From NCBI GenBank assembly GCA_037074705.1, contig CM073593.1, positions 14,575,001 to 14,639,000 of the forward strand: a DNA stretch of 64,000 bases, in the 5' to 3' direction. Source of the DNA: Zhengitettix transpicula (lineage: Eukaryota; Arthropoda; Insecta; Orthoptera; Tetrigidae). Every line of letters starts with the position of its first letter. Position 1 is the stretch's first letter. A model generated the notes under the pieces. That model ran no database searches. It saw only the letters and a program-made list of their open reading frames with translations, and was not told where the DNA came from. Positions 46,365-57,943 of this stretch are shown one piece after another. The position numbers and the translations under genes were made by a program.

Positions 46365-46873
46365 TTAACCATTTAGTGCATAGTGTAGCATATATGCAAC
46401 ATAACTTTTAGTATCACCCCAGAGGCGTCTGTTGGTTTCTAAGGGAGCTAATTTGAGATGCATATATAAAACAACATTCACTTAAGGAAATGTTAAATTT
46501 TTGGCATCCGTGGACAGGTTAAAACATGCCTGTCCTAGCTTTCTGTGAGTCAACTTCTTAAGCTGGATTTTTATACCCGCCGGACAAGTTAAAAAAAATT
46601 ATTTTCTGTTTGTTTTTATGGTGTTTTTTTTTCAAGAAAAAAAATGTAAGCGTCTTTCTCAGAATATTCTAATTGCACTAAAATAATAATTATCCAATAA
46701 ATGTGAATTATTGATAAATCAGTTATATTTATTGAATATGTGCAACATCATGCGCCAAATTGACTTTGGTCACGTTTGATATATTTTTGGTTTTTTTCCG
46801 TATTCCATTCACCAAAATAAATGTTAAAAATTTAGTTTAAAAAAAATACAAAAATCATGCACTAAAGGGTTAT
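46365..46873. mobile_element. piggyBac-like MITE
   Basis: The left end is TTAA-CCATTTAGTGCAT. The right end, read on the minus strand, is CCCTTTAGTGCATGATTTTTG, preceded by TTAT on the plus strand's far side (TTAA with one change). Terminal inverted repeats starting CCC/CCA next to TTAA target sites are characteristic of the piggyBac superfamily. The 501-bp interior is AT-rich with no transposase frame, so it is a non-autonomous derivative. The mutated right target copy and mismatched ends imply it is old. Confidence 0.7.
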
Positions 46874-47329
46874 TCTTCATAGTTTATCAATTTTTTATAC
46901 TTTAATCTCTTTCAATCCTATAATGAAACTACCTAATAAGCAGCATAGGGAACTTTCTTTGTAATATGTATAGTTTCTAAACATAAATCAAGTTACTGTG
47001 ATCGGTCTATAATGGGTAACAAAATTGTAGTAGTGTATATCGATCGAAAGCAAACAAACAACAACTAAATAAATAGAATCTGCCTCTAAAATATTATTCC
47101 CTGTAATCCTATAGACGATTGTACTACAAAAGAAACAAATCTCCTTAACGTTTTCGCAAACTATTATCCCCTTAATTTTTTTTTTTTAAAAAAAAACATT
47201 TTTAGTCCACAGCTTCGGACAGTTAGTCAGAGATAAATTATAAATTACATTTTTTTTCTATCAGCAACAGCTGTAAGAGGAGAATATATAGCCGACAGGC
47301 ATTATCGAAAATTATTTTGCAACGTGTTT
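46874..47329. other. AT-rich non-coding DNA
   Basis: Includes a long T run followed by an A run at about 47178-47199. No gene recognised. Confidence 0.5.
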
Positions 47330-47720
47330 CCAAGAACCAATAAAAAGAGGCTCGCATCAGGGACGTAATAAATCACGCCGCAGGATTAAATGGAAGACGA
47401 AGCTTCGATAAATAGGAGAGAGAGCCAGCCAAGGGAAGAAGGAAATGTAGTCGCTACAGGTCGCCCAGACGTAACGAAAAATTATCCGTCTTTCAAACGC
47501 GGGAATATTAATTTCCTGTCTCTAGCGTTCCTTGCGAAGTTGTTTTTTTCAGAAAAGTAATTGGTCCAGTGTTTGCGCTGGCACACTTTAGTTGCCCTGG
47601 AAGTTTAAAGGGCATGCCGTTCACTGAGCGGAACTGAAGAGACACGCGCTCTACCACGAAATGATCCAGAACGAAACCAAACCATTTGCTCGCACGTCAC
47701 CAGAAAATATTTCATGATTT
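47330..47720. promoter_or_regulatory. GC-moderate island 16
   Basis: CpG sites and mixed motifs in AT-rich surroundings, for example CATGCCGTTCACTGAGCGG near 47613. No coding frame. Weak candidate for a regulatory element. Confidence 0.25.
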
Positions 47721-48399
47721 TATTCAGTTCTACTCAAATTTTTTATAAAATATTAGCAAGTTTCAATCGGTTAGAAATATCAAAAAACTTTTTAAAAAAT
47801 TTACAGTAATAAATATACAATATACGTAATAGAAACTACAAGTGTCAGTAAAATCTGTCTTATATGATCATTAGATTATTAAATTATTATCTCTCCTATT
47901 ATAGACATAAAAATAGAAAACCTAGATTTGTATATTATAGGCAAATTTGTTTAAGTTTACTAAACTACATACGCTAGGAAAAAATCAAGTTTGAAGTTCA
48001 TTTTCAATGCAAGTGACAATTTTCTCGATTGAATTATATGATATTTGCCAAAATAATAATAATAATTCTTTTCTGAACTAAATTTTTTTTTCTATTTTTC
48101 CAATTTTGCGCTGATTATTTCTTCTGATAATTAATGAAAATATTACATTAATACAAAAGTTTAAATTCTGTTCTTATTAAATATGTATAATTATATCTCA
48201 TGCTATTCACTGATTTATTGTTGTCTACTAAATTATATTTACATAAATATGTATTCACCAGTCTGTCAAAATCTCCAGACTCAATCATCTGTAAAGAGAC
48301 ATTTTTTTGATTTTCTAGAGATAGTTCCCTTGTTCTGGAAACATTTTGCCTGTGAACTGGCATCGGATAGAGATAATAGAAATACATTCTTATTGACCG
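47721..48399. other. AT-rich non-coding DNA
   Basis: No feature recognised. Confidence 0.5.
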
Positions 48400-48620
48400 T
48401 GGGGTTTCGTTAGCGCTGGCTGATTGGGGAGAACAGCAGAGGAAAGTTTTTAATGAAGTGGAGAGGGTGGTTGCTCCCACTGGCACGGAAGTTGTTTGGT
48501 AAGGGTAGGGGCTGCAGTTGGCTGCACTGCCTCGGGCCGGGGAACTACATGCACCCCACAAAGGCGGCGGATATCCGCGAAAAACCAGCTCACCGGAGAA
48601 GTTTGCCAGCTCTTATGTGG
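48400..48620. promoter_or_regulatory. GC-rich island 17
   Basis: Short GC-rich block (GGGTAGGGGCTGCAG, CTCGGGCCGGGG, GGCGGCGGATATCCGCG). The last contains an inverted repeat CGGATATCCG. Overlapping frames on both strands are unconvincing. Confidence 0.3.
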
Positions 48621-49129
48621 CTAATTAATTATTGTTGTTATCCACAGTATCCTATTGGGAGATACTGGAAAACAGGCAGTGTGATTCTGTATACAATAAG
48701 GACATTCAATGAAAGGAGAAAGTCTACGGTTAGAAACTGGAATGTTACAAAGTTTAAAAATGAATTTACACAATGGATGCAATGAAATAATATGATATCG
48801 TAAAAATAATGTTTTCATTTATTATCATGATTTTACTTCGTAATATGCAGTCTCCCGGGGCGGTATAGTTTCCGTGAAATAAGGTTTCATCATTACACCA
48901 AATGCTTGTCACATTCATTTCATTAAACTAGGCAACGTTTCTTGTTTATAATTGCGTCAAATAAGCATTAATATACACATTTAACCTGTAATATGTCAGT
49001 GGAGTTATATTTATGATGTAACGTCTAGTTTCCCAAGCCACCCGCAGTGGTTCATATTTCATTTACAATTGAAGAGCTCAAACCGAGGTTTCTGTATGGA
49101 TGTAACTTTGTGAAAACGTGATATGAAGT
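48621..49129. other. AT-rich non-coding DNA
   Basis: No feature recognised. Confidence 0.5.
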
Positions 49130-49440
49130 TAGGAACGATATCCTTCCTCTCTGTGTACACATTTTCCGTCGGGAGGGAAAGGGTGTGACTCGGCAACATA
49201 TTTGGTGTTCGAAACGGCACGTACGCCGGGCTAAAGGGCGAGGTTACGGCGTGGGAGGGGACGGTTACTGAAAAATGGCAGTGGGGCCAATGTTTCGCGA
49301 ACAGCCCGGGGTGGGGCGTGAATGAAATGCATCGTGCGGCGGCTAGACAGCTGGTGATGGATTACCCCAGCCAACAGCCGGGACTATTCACAGCGCAGGT
49401 ACCGTCGCGTCGCCACCATCACCGCGCCGACCAAAAATTA
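49130..49440. promoter_or_regulatory. GC-rich island 18
   Basis: CpG-rich (GGCACGTACGCCGGG, GTGCGGCGGC, CGTCGCGTCGCC). A 78-codon frame (49318-49554) begins inside it and continues into AT-rich DNA without any domain. Candidate regulatory element. Confidence 0.3.
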
Positions 49441-49538
49441 CTACGCACTAAAAATAAGCTTTGCAAGGAATTAATATGTAGCTACGACTTCAATGCACAC
49501 AACATTATTTCGTATATTATTTGTACGAATGCAGCATA

Positions 49539-49800
49539 TACGAGGGTGGTCTGAAAAATTACAAAGATACAAGACATTTCTCCTTCAGATTTATTTTTAT
49601 TTTTCAACATGTATTTTCACCATTGTAACCGCTGAGGTGCGAGACGGCGTATTGTCTAGGTAAACCAATTTTTTTCTGCAAATATGGCCGATTTTCCGAA
49701 TTTTCTCTATGTCAAGTAGTGATACATGACATTCTCCTGTAATAAAAATCGATTAAGATAACTCCATGATTATGCCATAAACCAGTTTCCATCACCTTTT
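49539..49800 (+). mobile_element. Mariner-type terminal fragment (M3)
   Basis: TA followed by CGAGGGTGGTCTGAAAAATT is a typical terminal sequence of mariner-family elements, and its first ten bases are shared with M2. The opposite terminus was not found within the following 600 bp, so it is a truncated or solo end. The right limit is arbitrary. Confidence 0.5.
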
Positions 49801-49850
49801 GACTTTTGTTAACTGACAAGTGCAGTGTCGTTCTAGGCTCTTCTTCGCAT

Positions 49851-49888
49851 CTGAGGAAAGGGACATGGATCCCATAAACGTTGTGTGG
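49851..49888 (+). ncRNA. Hammerhead-like core H7
   Basis: CTGAGGA (49851-49857), stem GGGA/TCCC (49860-49863 and 49870-49873), then ATAAACGTTGTGTGGT. It shares the ACA-GG loop and CGTTGTGTGG tail with cores at 38872 and 61310, but G12 is changed to U, predicting loss of cleavage. Confidence 0.4.
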
Positions 49889-52395
49889 TATTTATATTAC
49901 CACATTTTTTCTGATTTTGCTATCTTTCTTATGAATTTTTTTCAATCAGACGTAATTTTTTTAAGTTTTTTTGTTTGAGATAAATAAATATGTGAGACTA
50001 TGAATACTTCCAAAGAACGTGTTTGTCACATATTAAATCAAGATTTCTCATTCCTAAATGTTGATTCAATGTGTGACAAACACGCCCTTTGAACATATTC
50101 AATCCACGATTTTTCAGTACAATTTAGTGAACTTGAGCGAATTTATCGTCAGTGATTGCAGTTTTCTGACGTCCCGAAAAGGTCATCATCTAAATTCACA
50201 TATTCCGAAACAATTAATTCTTCCAGCGAACCACGCGCGTCACATCTCAATCCCTATTATCTGATAGATATTATTTAATCATTAACTAACACGTGTTATA
50301 TTATCGTTTTAGTTTTAAAGAATACTTCTTCAACTGTTACACAAGGAGCCTTCGTTTGTCATCGGATTTTTTTGTTATGCTTCCAAAGAACCAGATTTAA
50401 AGGCGTAATCACGTCAAAATTTTTGTTGACTCGTGTAAATATAATTTCATGTTTATTTTGTTTATTTTTGGAAAAATTTCACAAAACTTTGACATGAAAA
50501 TTATAGTTAAAATATTTTAATATTCGTATGAACAACACCTCTGCCGAACTAGCAATTAAAGTGTAGTCGTGTTATTGAACCGCTTTATTTCTTCAACGAA
50601 CTTTAGAACACGTCCTTTTAGTACAAAACTCATAAGACTGCATGCAGATTGAGCTAAAGTATAGTCTGTACCGGGCGATGTTTATTTCCAGCTTATCAGG
50701 AAGAGCAGCCAGGCGCGTGTGTGTCCTATCTTCATCCTCAGCTCTTATTAAGTCGTAAACGCGCTGTTCCAAAACAACGTATGTCCGCTATAATCACCTT
50801 CTCAGAGCAGATTTGAGGATTTGATGGTGTGTTTAGCCTAAAGTATAATCCGTGTGCATTTTCAGAAACTTAACACTCAGCAACTGTTTACTTCCTAAGG
50901 CATCTGTATCATGTTTCAAGACGGAACATTTAACAATTGAAATTGTACTATAAAAATTTCGAGAAAATTATCGTGCTAAAGCAATTTTTAGTGTATATAT
51001 ATATACACACACTAAATATATATATATATATATATATATAGGTACAATTGTACTTTTGAAATAAATATAACTACACCCTAGTAAAAAAGTTGCAATTATT
51101 GAATAAAAATCATGGAACTCACGGAACGATCCATTACGAAACACGTCTCCTTTTACTTACAATTAAACTTATTCAATGCTCCACCAGATGAGATTAAAAA
51201 GATTCTAATTGAGTATTTTATCTTCATCTATTCACCTTTAGCGATGAATGTATAAACAGACATGATGAGGAATGAGAATTATTTTCATTGTTCACTACTT
51301 TGTTTGTCTGACATTGCTATAACTTCTATTTTCCTATATTGCAAGCGACAATACGGGAACTATTAGTTTCATAAAAGCGCAAGATAAACGTTATTTTATT
51401 GGCTTTCTACCCAAGGGATTTATTTAACGTTAAATAATTCACTAGTCTGTTACAGCAACTTATACAAATTTTTTTTGCCTGACAAAGTGTATTTCCTTTG
51501 TTAATGGAAATCGAAACATAAATCAAACAATAAAGGGCAATTTTATCCTTTCATTTTAAACCTTTAATTGAAACTATGGTAAAACATTCGATTCCTGATT
51601 AATCAATAAATTACGCTGATATAAAAATTCCATAAATTCTAAGAAGATGAATATTGGCATTCCGTAAAAATTATTCCTCGTTTCTGCAAAATTTCACACT
51701 TCGTGTTCATTAATACTTAAAAACGAGAATAAAAAATTATTTATTTCTCCAAATTGCTTAAATAAATGCACTAAAATATATGCTACGTCTTCGCCGTTTA
51801 ATTTTCACCTTTTTAGCACGCGAAACGTAAAAGAACAAAGCAAAGCGATTAAATATATATGTTTCTCCTTACCAGATCATTGTTCGCAATTACTTCAATA
51901 CGAACCCGTGGCTGCAAATAAACTCAGTTTGTCGACTGTATTGTGTTACTTTCTAGGGAAAATTTCCAACATCAGCTTCTTTCCCGGACTGAAATAATTT
52001 ATGGAGACTAACTTCAATTCCATTTTCCCTTCACTCGGAGCTTTCATAATTCATTACGCGGTTCGGAGAACCGTTTACAGACTGATGGCCGGTAGTTTTA
52101 AATGTAACACAATTATGGAAGTTAAAAATAGATATGAGAAACAAACGTAAAGGCTTTAAAAATATTTATTAGATGAATACACTTTCTATTCTGTCTGTTC
52201 TATAAGCATTATTCTATGCTTTTATTTCTCGTTTCAATGGCGTCCGTTAATCTACCTACTGGAATTTATATCGGGTTTTTAAATTATATTAAAAAGTAAA
52301 TTTATTGTCAATTATGTCGATGTTATAATAAACAGAGTTCTTGCTGATTAATTATGATTCTATATTTGTATTGAGATGCTTATCAATTTTGAAAG
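49889..52395. other. Mostly AT-rich non-coding DNA
   Basis: A moderately GC-rich patch lies at 50640-50830. Microsatellite-like sequence lies at 50991-51040. No coding frame supported. Confidence 0.45.
50991..51040. repeat. Palindromic TA/CA microsatellite
   Basis: GTGTATATATATATACACACAC followed by a separate (AT)n run. The first part is self-complementary. Confidence 0.9.
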
Positions 52396-52925
52396 TACGA
52401 GGGTGGTTCAATACGTAGTGCCTCCTTAAATAATTTAGTTACGTGAAAATTTTGAGTTTAGCACGATTCCGCACACATTCTTCTCCAATACACTGCAGTA
52501 ACCACTTAATCAGTTAACTGGTGGGAGCACTACACCAAAAACTTACGTATTAGTCAGCGCTCTGTGATTCAATTCTTAAAACAAATGCGTAAGTGAAACG
52601 CCCATTCACGCTCATGACAGACTGAAAAATGTGTATGTTGATACGACAGTGGTTGTCAGCACTGTTTGGCGATGGATTCGTCGCTGTAACGAAGCTGAAG
52701 GGCAAACTCCGTTGGCGTCGATGGCTTAGGAAGCAAGCCCACGCGTTTTACCGTAGTGGAATACATGCCCTTGTTAAAAAGGTGGAGAAAAACTGTGGAA
52801 AAGAACGGAGACTATATTGAAAAGTGAAAATGTCATCATTAATATTGTGAGTTATTGCTGTGAAAATTGCATTCAATGGTCTTGAGAAATAAAAGACAAA
52901 AAAAAATAGGAGGCTCACCCTCGTA
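52396..52925 (+). mobile_element. Internally deleted mariner element (M2)
   Basis: Starts TACGAGGGTGGTTCAATACG and ends GGAGGCTCACCCTCGTA, giving mariner-type terminal inverted repeats with TA at each end and a length of 530 bp. It is homologous over its full length to M1 (8786-9291, minus). It keeps an N-terminal helix-turn-helix remnant and the C-terminal end of a transposase but not the catalytic domain. Same internal deletion in both copies implies they descend from one deleted master and were mobilised in trans. Confidence 0.88.
52626..52827 (+). pseudogene. Mariner transposase remnant in M2
   Basis: One frame encodes VSTVWRWIRRCNEAEGQ (helix-turn-helix with the RRW-type motif) and stops soon after. 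Another phase gives FYRSGI and, after a further shift, VEKNGDYIEK and a stop, the family's C-terminal signature. Frame changes and the missing DD(D/E) catalytic region make it non-functional. The 63-residue open frame seen here is a mixture of out-of-phase and C-terminal sequence and not a real protein. Confidence 0.78.
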
Positions 52926-52999
52926 TTTCTTATTTTCAAAATAAAATTAATTCAAACCTGAGAAAATGATAGTTTAAGAACCGCAGTTATGGCGAGGAA
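52926..52999. other. Short AT-rich spacer
   Basis: No feature. Confidence 0.5.
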
Positions 53000-53370
53000 A
53001 TTTCCGTATGAACGGAGTAGTATTTGAATACGAATCGCCGTGACGCAATTCCAGAGCAGCACTTGCACTGTGAGCCAGTAGAGCATAGAGGTTATTGCTA
53101 GAGGCACGAATTAATTTATATGGAGATGTAAGTTGCTGACTGCGGCGTTACTAGGTAGCACACACAGTCTTTGTGTTTTAAAGCGCCAACCCCATCTGGT
53201 GGCTACGCGCTGTATCAGCTAGTGGAAATGTGCGATTTGTGCAGGCCGCGTGGGTGGCTGGGTTCCTTCCTCGCACTGTACCTGGCTTTAGTGGCTTAAC
53301 TGTGCTCTTGCGACAGCCTCGCAACCGGCTACCCAAATTATTAATCACCTACGCGAAATGTGCTTGCTAA
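53000..53370. promoter_or_regulatory. GC-moderate island 19
   Basis: CpG-containing block. CCCATCTGGTGGC at 53191-53203 is a partial match to CTCF-type sites (about 9 of 12 core positions), with GCGC just downstream. No coding frame. Confidence 0.25.
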
Positions 53371-53917
53371 ACTAAAAAAAAATAGCTTGCTGAGGAGCGG
53401 AAATGTGTTTATTTTAAGTGGAGGGTGCACTTTGTCGTTCCTCTTAACAGTACTCATTATAGATAGTCATCAGATTAAATTGACGTAACTTGGAAAGAAC
53501 CTCAAAATAAGGTGGAGAGAGTTGTCTATTGTAAATAAATTTCCGGAGAATGGATTACGGTAGTCATGACAACGAATAACTTCCCTGACTTTTTAAGTTT
53601 CTCGCAAAACTTTAACTCTGCTTACAATCAGTTGGATATCTGTTCCAACTCGTGATAATTATTATTGCTATATCACCATAATTAATTGTTTTTTACACCC
53701 ACGGAAGATAGTCGTAATTGTAGTGGAATTGGTGCAACAAAAAATTAATTAACCGATCAGAAAAATATCGAACACCGGTCGATTTCCCGTCAGATGAAAG
53801 CTTTTTCAACCTGAACGCAAGTTCACCTAAATTTTTTTTTTAAAAGATCTAAAGTAAACACCAATTATGGCAAAAAATAGGCTGTTTTTCTTTCGAATAT
53901 ATTTGATTTCAAACTAC
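53371..53917. other. Non-coding DNA
   Basis: AT-rich, no feature recognised. Confidence 0.45.
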
Positions 53918-54262
53918 CTGTGTTACCAGCGTTGCCTGGGTTGTCATAATTAAGCTCAGCGACATCCATAACCCCGAATTTGACTCCAATATCGGTTATT
54001 TCTATGTAACTGTCCGCACCCCAATCCCTAAGTGTGTTCCCGTCCCACGCCGAAAGGGTAAAACTTAAACACAAAAATATCTGAAGAAACGCTATCTCAT
54101 TAACCTCGAAAAATTTTCTTCCTACGAAAATATCGGCCGCTATAACATGTATGAAAATTTTCTACCGCGTCCACCCCCGTCCTTGGGGCTATTAGTTGTT
54201 TTATCACCACAGTGTTTGTTTCCACTTCGAAAGGAACACGTGTACAATATTTTGGCTACCTT
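53918..54262 (+). mobile_element. Family B repeat, copy B3
   Basis: Single unit in the same orientation as B2: GCGACATCCATAACCCCGAA, TTTGACTCCAATATCGG, GAAGAAACGCTATCTCATTAA, CCCGTCCTTGGGG, CACAGTGTTTGTTTCC, AACACGTGTACAAT. The GC-rich terminal segment (CCAGCGTTGCCTGGG) replaces the CTAGCTGGGTGCCCG of B2 and can form a small hairpin. Confidence 0.65.
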
Positions 54263-54389
54263 ATTGGTATTTTTTTATTAAAATAAAATTCTGCGTTATA
54301 TATTATCTATAAAAGAATGCACATTATTGTGTTTTGTGGAAGATAAATTTGTAATACATTCTGTTATGGTAGAAACATAACATCGACAA

Positions 54390-54432
54390 CCTGATGAAAG
54401 TAATAAAAATAGTACAGAAATAACGTTGGATA
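54390..54432 (+). ncRNA. Hammerhead-like core H8
   Basis: CTGATGA (54391-54397), stem GTA/TAC, then GAAA (54417-54420) followed by TAACGTTGG. The fixed core nucleotides are intact, but stem II is short and A/T-only in its loop. Stems I and III were not established. Confidence 0.35.
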
Positions 54433-54684
54433 TATGTCTCTTATAATGGTCGTTTAATTGAATCGTATTAATAAAATAACACGTTCAAGTAAAATATTAA
54501 ATTCTTCATGGTCTAATTCTAGGATTCAATGAATAATGGATGTTGAGTGTAAATAATTTGTTCTGTTCTTGAATTTAATCATATTCCCTATTATAAGGTT
54601 TAAGAATAAGGCCTTGAAGAATATTATTTATTGAACTGTTATATACCCTGTGTTCTGGTCTATAGAATGGATGTTCACACCTGA

Positions 54685-54800
54685 CGGGAAGTCGACCAGA
54701 GTAGCTCAGATGCTAAGATCTCCAACGTACCGAATGCAGGTACTCGGTTCCATTCCCGGTCCGGTCGAGATTTTTACATCCTTATCCATTAATTCAAGTT
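54685..54800 (+). mobile_element. tRNA-derived SINE head (copy S2)
   Basis: A box TAGCTCAGATGC at 54702-54713 and B box GGTTCCATTCC at 54746-54756 with 32 bp between, as in tRNA genes. Possible acceptor pairing GACC/GGTC closes the domain. The segment CCGGTCGAGATTTTTACATCC then matches the minus-strand copy at 33715. The anticodon arm is not convincing, so it is a SINE and not a functional tRNA. The 74-codon frame crossing it is a by-product. Confidence 0.7.
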
Positions 54801-55959
54801 TCATAACCTTCAGTGATGAGCTTCGAATGAAATCATTACTTTTTTTCTTAAAAATTGAAAGTTTAAAGAATTGATCGTCTGTCAATCACAGATATATTAC
54901 CTAACTTTTTTCCCCTTAATGCCCACGGTAGAGCGAAATGACCGAAAGTTACATATTTTTGTCATAGGAAAGGAAGCCCAATGGAGAATAGTTGGTTATA
55001 TAGTTCTAGACAGACTTCCTGAAGTAATCTCATCCATTGCGGTTATACTGCCCCGCAATACAAGAAATCTGAAATTATGCTCTTGCATCGTAATAATTCC
55101 TAGAAAGCAGCTTCAAACCACAGTTATGGCACATTAATTAATAAATAGTAACGCTTGTGAGTATGATAAGTTACTAAATCGTCTTATATCTGGAACCGTT
55201 ATGTAATAACAAGGGAATTTCGCTGGCCAAGAAATTTTATTGGATCTTAAGTAATTTGGTCAAATACATTGTTAAGAAAAATTTACATAACATCGATTCG
55301 TCTAAAACTGAAGAGCTTATTGTGAAGTTTTTATGCAACTGATAAGATCAGAAATATCAGACGATACGTTGTGCAGTTAATTTTTTCTGTATTTCTCCAA
55401 CCAATTGGTGCCAGATAAATAAATAATCCGATGACAAACAAAAATAAGACCTAAATAAGTTAGGTTTAACACTTATTATTGTCTATTATTTGTCAATATA
55501 TTAAACTAATTCGTATACTTTTATACAGAAGTTTTATTTTAAAATTTTAATTGGTATCTTTAAACAACTGGCAACGTAAGTCTCAACTTTTATATTTGAA
55601 TTGTATGATTAGTTACCAGTCACTGGATACCGCAGCCATGAACGTATCACGTAGTCATCTTTAATTAACAGTTACTCGTTCCATATTTTGACAGATAAAT
55701 ATTATCCAGGCGACATCATATTGAAATTTACAGGGACTGATAGCTTTTAATATTTACGACTGGCGAAGAGAAGTATTTTAAAAAACTTAGAAGGATTAAA
55801 ATGGTGTATTTTGGATTGTAGGCTATCTTAAAAATGAAATCGGTGGTATTTGACTGGTCAAGAAGACGTGAAATGTTACGCAAAGGTGTCGTTAGCATTT
55901 TAATAGTAGGGGGATTAGACGAAATTTACAGCTTGCTGTCGTTTCTACTACCTAAAGTG
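54801..55959. other. AT-rich non-coding DNA
   Basis: An 88-codon plus frame (54871-55137) has no recognised motif. No repeats recognised. Confidence 0.45.
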
Positions 55960-56790
55960 TCGCATAAATAGAAATTAGCTGCTTCATAATTCAAGACAAA
56001 GTAGCGGCGAACGATTTCTTGCCAGTGGCGCGGGGAATTTTGGGAAATTTCGACGTCCGTTAAACCTCCCGCGACTGCCTTCCTGCCGACAAAGAATAGG
56101 CTGCAGCGCCGTTAATTGTTAAAATTGGAGCTACGGTGTTGATTAAACAGAGAATGTATTATAAATTAAAACGACCTCTGTGTGCGGGGGAGGGGAGGAA
56201 TTGCATTATGCTGGTCGTTCCGCCGGCATTAACTGTTCCTTCACGCCTAAGATTTACGGATACCATTAAAACGTTTAAAAGTAAGTAGGCTCCGTCCATT
56301 TACTGTAGTGCCTATAACTCCACTAATCGCCTCCGTTCTTAAAGGAGATTAGTGTTTTTATTTTTACAGCTCATAAAATAATTTCAGTCGTGTTTTCGTC
56401 CCTCTCGAGGAAAGCCGTGCTACCGATGAGCACTGAGCTTTCTGTTTTGCCGAAATAATAACTCTGTTACAATATACGACCCGTTTCCCAGAACGACTTA
56501 GAGTAATTATTTTATTCGACTAAAAATCTGACGTAATTACGGACGCAAATTTAAACTTCTTAACGAGGAGCCCACCTGTAAACGTAAAGAAATTTATATT
56601 TGACCGATGGAAATTCTGCGGAAGTTCTCCCCATTATTAAGCGGCCGTTTGCAGAATGTGTTCGCCAATTAATTCAGGACTGGAGAGCCTCCACTGCTTT
56701 TCCTTTAATTGGGTCCTTGAGAATGCTGGTTGACGTTTTACGGATATCGTATTCCGCTAGAACTTAAAACATTTTCGATTGGGAGCGAGG
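55960..56790. promoter_or_regulatory. Extended island 20 with homeodomain and forkhead motifs
   Basis: About 800 bp of mixed CpG-rich and TAAT-containing sequence: CGTTAATTGTTAA near 56110, AGTAATTATT near 56502, CGTAATTACGG near 56533, CCAATTAATTC near 56677, CTTTAATTGGG near 56704, and a forkhead-type TGTAAACG near 56577. No coding frame of note. One of the best candidate developmental enhancers in the window. Inferred from motif density and composition. Confidence 0.4.
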
Positions 56791-57823
56791 AGATTAGAAG
56801 ATTATGAAGCAGAAGTTAATCTTTGATTCTATTTATATCTTTGTTGTTCTATCTTTTGCAATTTAAAATAACTTTTAAACGGACTACTCCGTATACACTT
56901 ATGACAATTTGTATCTGCTTCTCATTTAATATCAAACGAAGGCTTGTCGTCCTCATCAGTCAAAAAACTAAACAAATACCTTCCCTTGAACGACAAATAT
57001 TTTCTTCGTCTGCATAGTCGAAATATAGCATTTGCAGTGAAAAGTTAACCTCTTTCCAAAGTTAGACTCGTAGATCGTATCAGTTTTCAGATAAATATTT
57101 AATTTCATCCGTCAAGAACTCTATTACATTATTTACATATTATATTTTACGTTATCAAATTTTCGTATCTTTTCAAACCTATCGTCATATGTTTTATGAC
57201 TATTTATATAAAGTTTAATCACAATAATATACATTCCGTAGTTTCTCACTTCAGTTATATTGCCCATAACGTGGTTCAAATAATTCCTCATCAAAGTTCC
57301 GGGAAGGCTTTCCACAGACAAAACATTCGCCACTATAATATGTTGACAAAAAGTAACGATACTGTTACTGTAAATTTGTTTTAGTCACCTGATATGTACT
57401 CGTGATTATTGGTAAACGTTATGTCGACGCACTGATCATGTTCGTATATGGCATTTTGCCATCTTATCGTGAAAAAAAAAACAAAATATTAAACTGCACT
57501 CCTTCTGAAACCGAGTCGAACAATCGAGTTGTAGCTTAAAAATACAGTTAAAGGTCTAACACAATAACACCACAACACAACACTGAAAATAGTTCCGAAT
57601 TTACAACAGTGTCGTAATTTTTTTTAACTGACCTCATATTACATATGATATACGTAACTATATAGCACTTTGCATTCGGCCGGCACACTGATTGATTCTG
57701 TATTGATTCGGGATGTTAACAGCTCTGAAATTTTTAAGAACTTTCCAACCTGTCCAACATGGCGACGCCAGACCTCCATTTCAGGTGAGCCACTTATCTT
57801 TCTTTCCTTTCCATACCAATTAT
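56791..57823. other. Mostly AT-rich non-coding DNA
   Basis: At 57784/57785 there is a weak acceptor-donor junction, CCTCCATTTCAG|GTGAGC, preceded by ATGGCGACGCCAG. It could be a tiny exon end but lacks support. Confidence 0.4.
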
Positions 57824-57905
57824 TTTGACTATGTCACATCCATATATATATATTATTTTGGCAATGTCACATCCATATATATATATTATTTTGGCAATGA
57901 CACAT

Positions 57906-57940
<35 letters not shown>
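57824..57940 (+). repeat. 33-bp minisatellite ending in (TA)n
   Basis: About two and a half units of TTTGGCAATGTCACATCC plus a TA-rich part. The unit length is 33 bp, hence an in-frame 11-residue repeat in one frame. The last unit runs into an expanded TA microsatellite. Confidence 0.9.

Positions 57941-57943
<3 letters not shown>

Noticed and set aside
54685..54760. Functional tRNA gene
   Set aside because: A and B boxes are good, but the anticodon arm does not fold convincingly and the downstream sequence is shared with another dispersed copy, so it is a SINE head.
57760..57785. Short coding exon ATGGCGACGCCAG...CAG
   Set aside because: Only nine codons, weak acceptor and donor context, and no flanking evidence.
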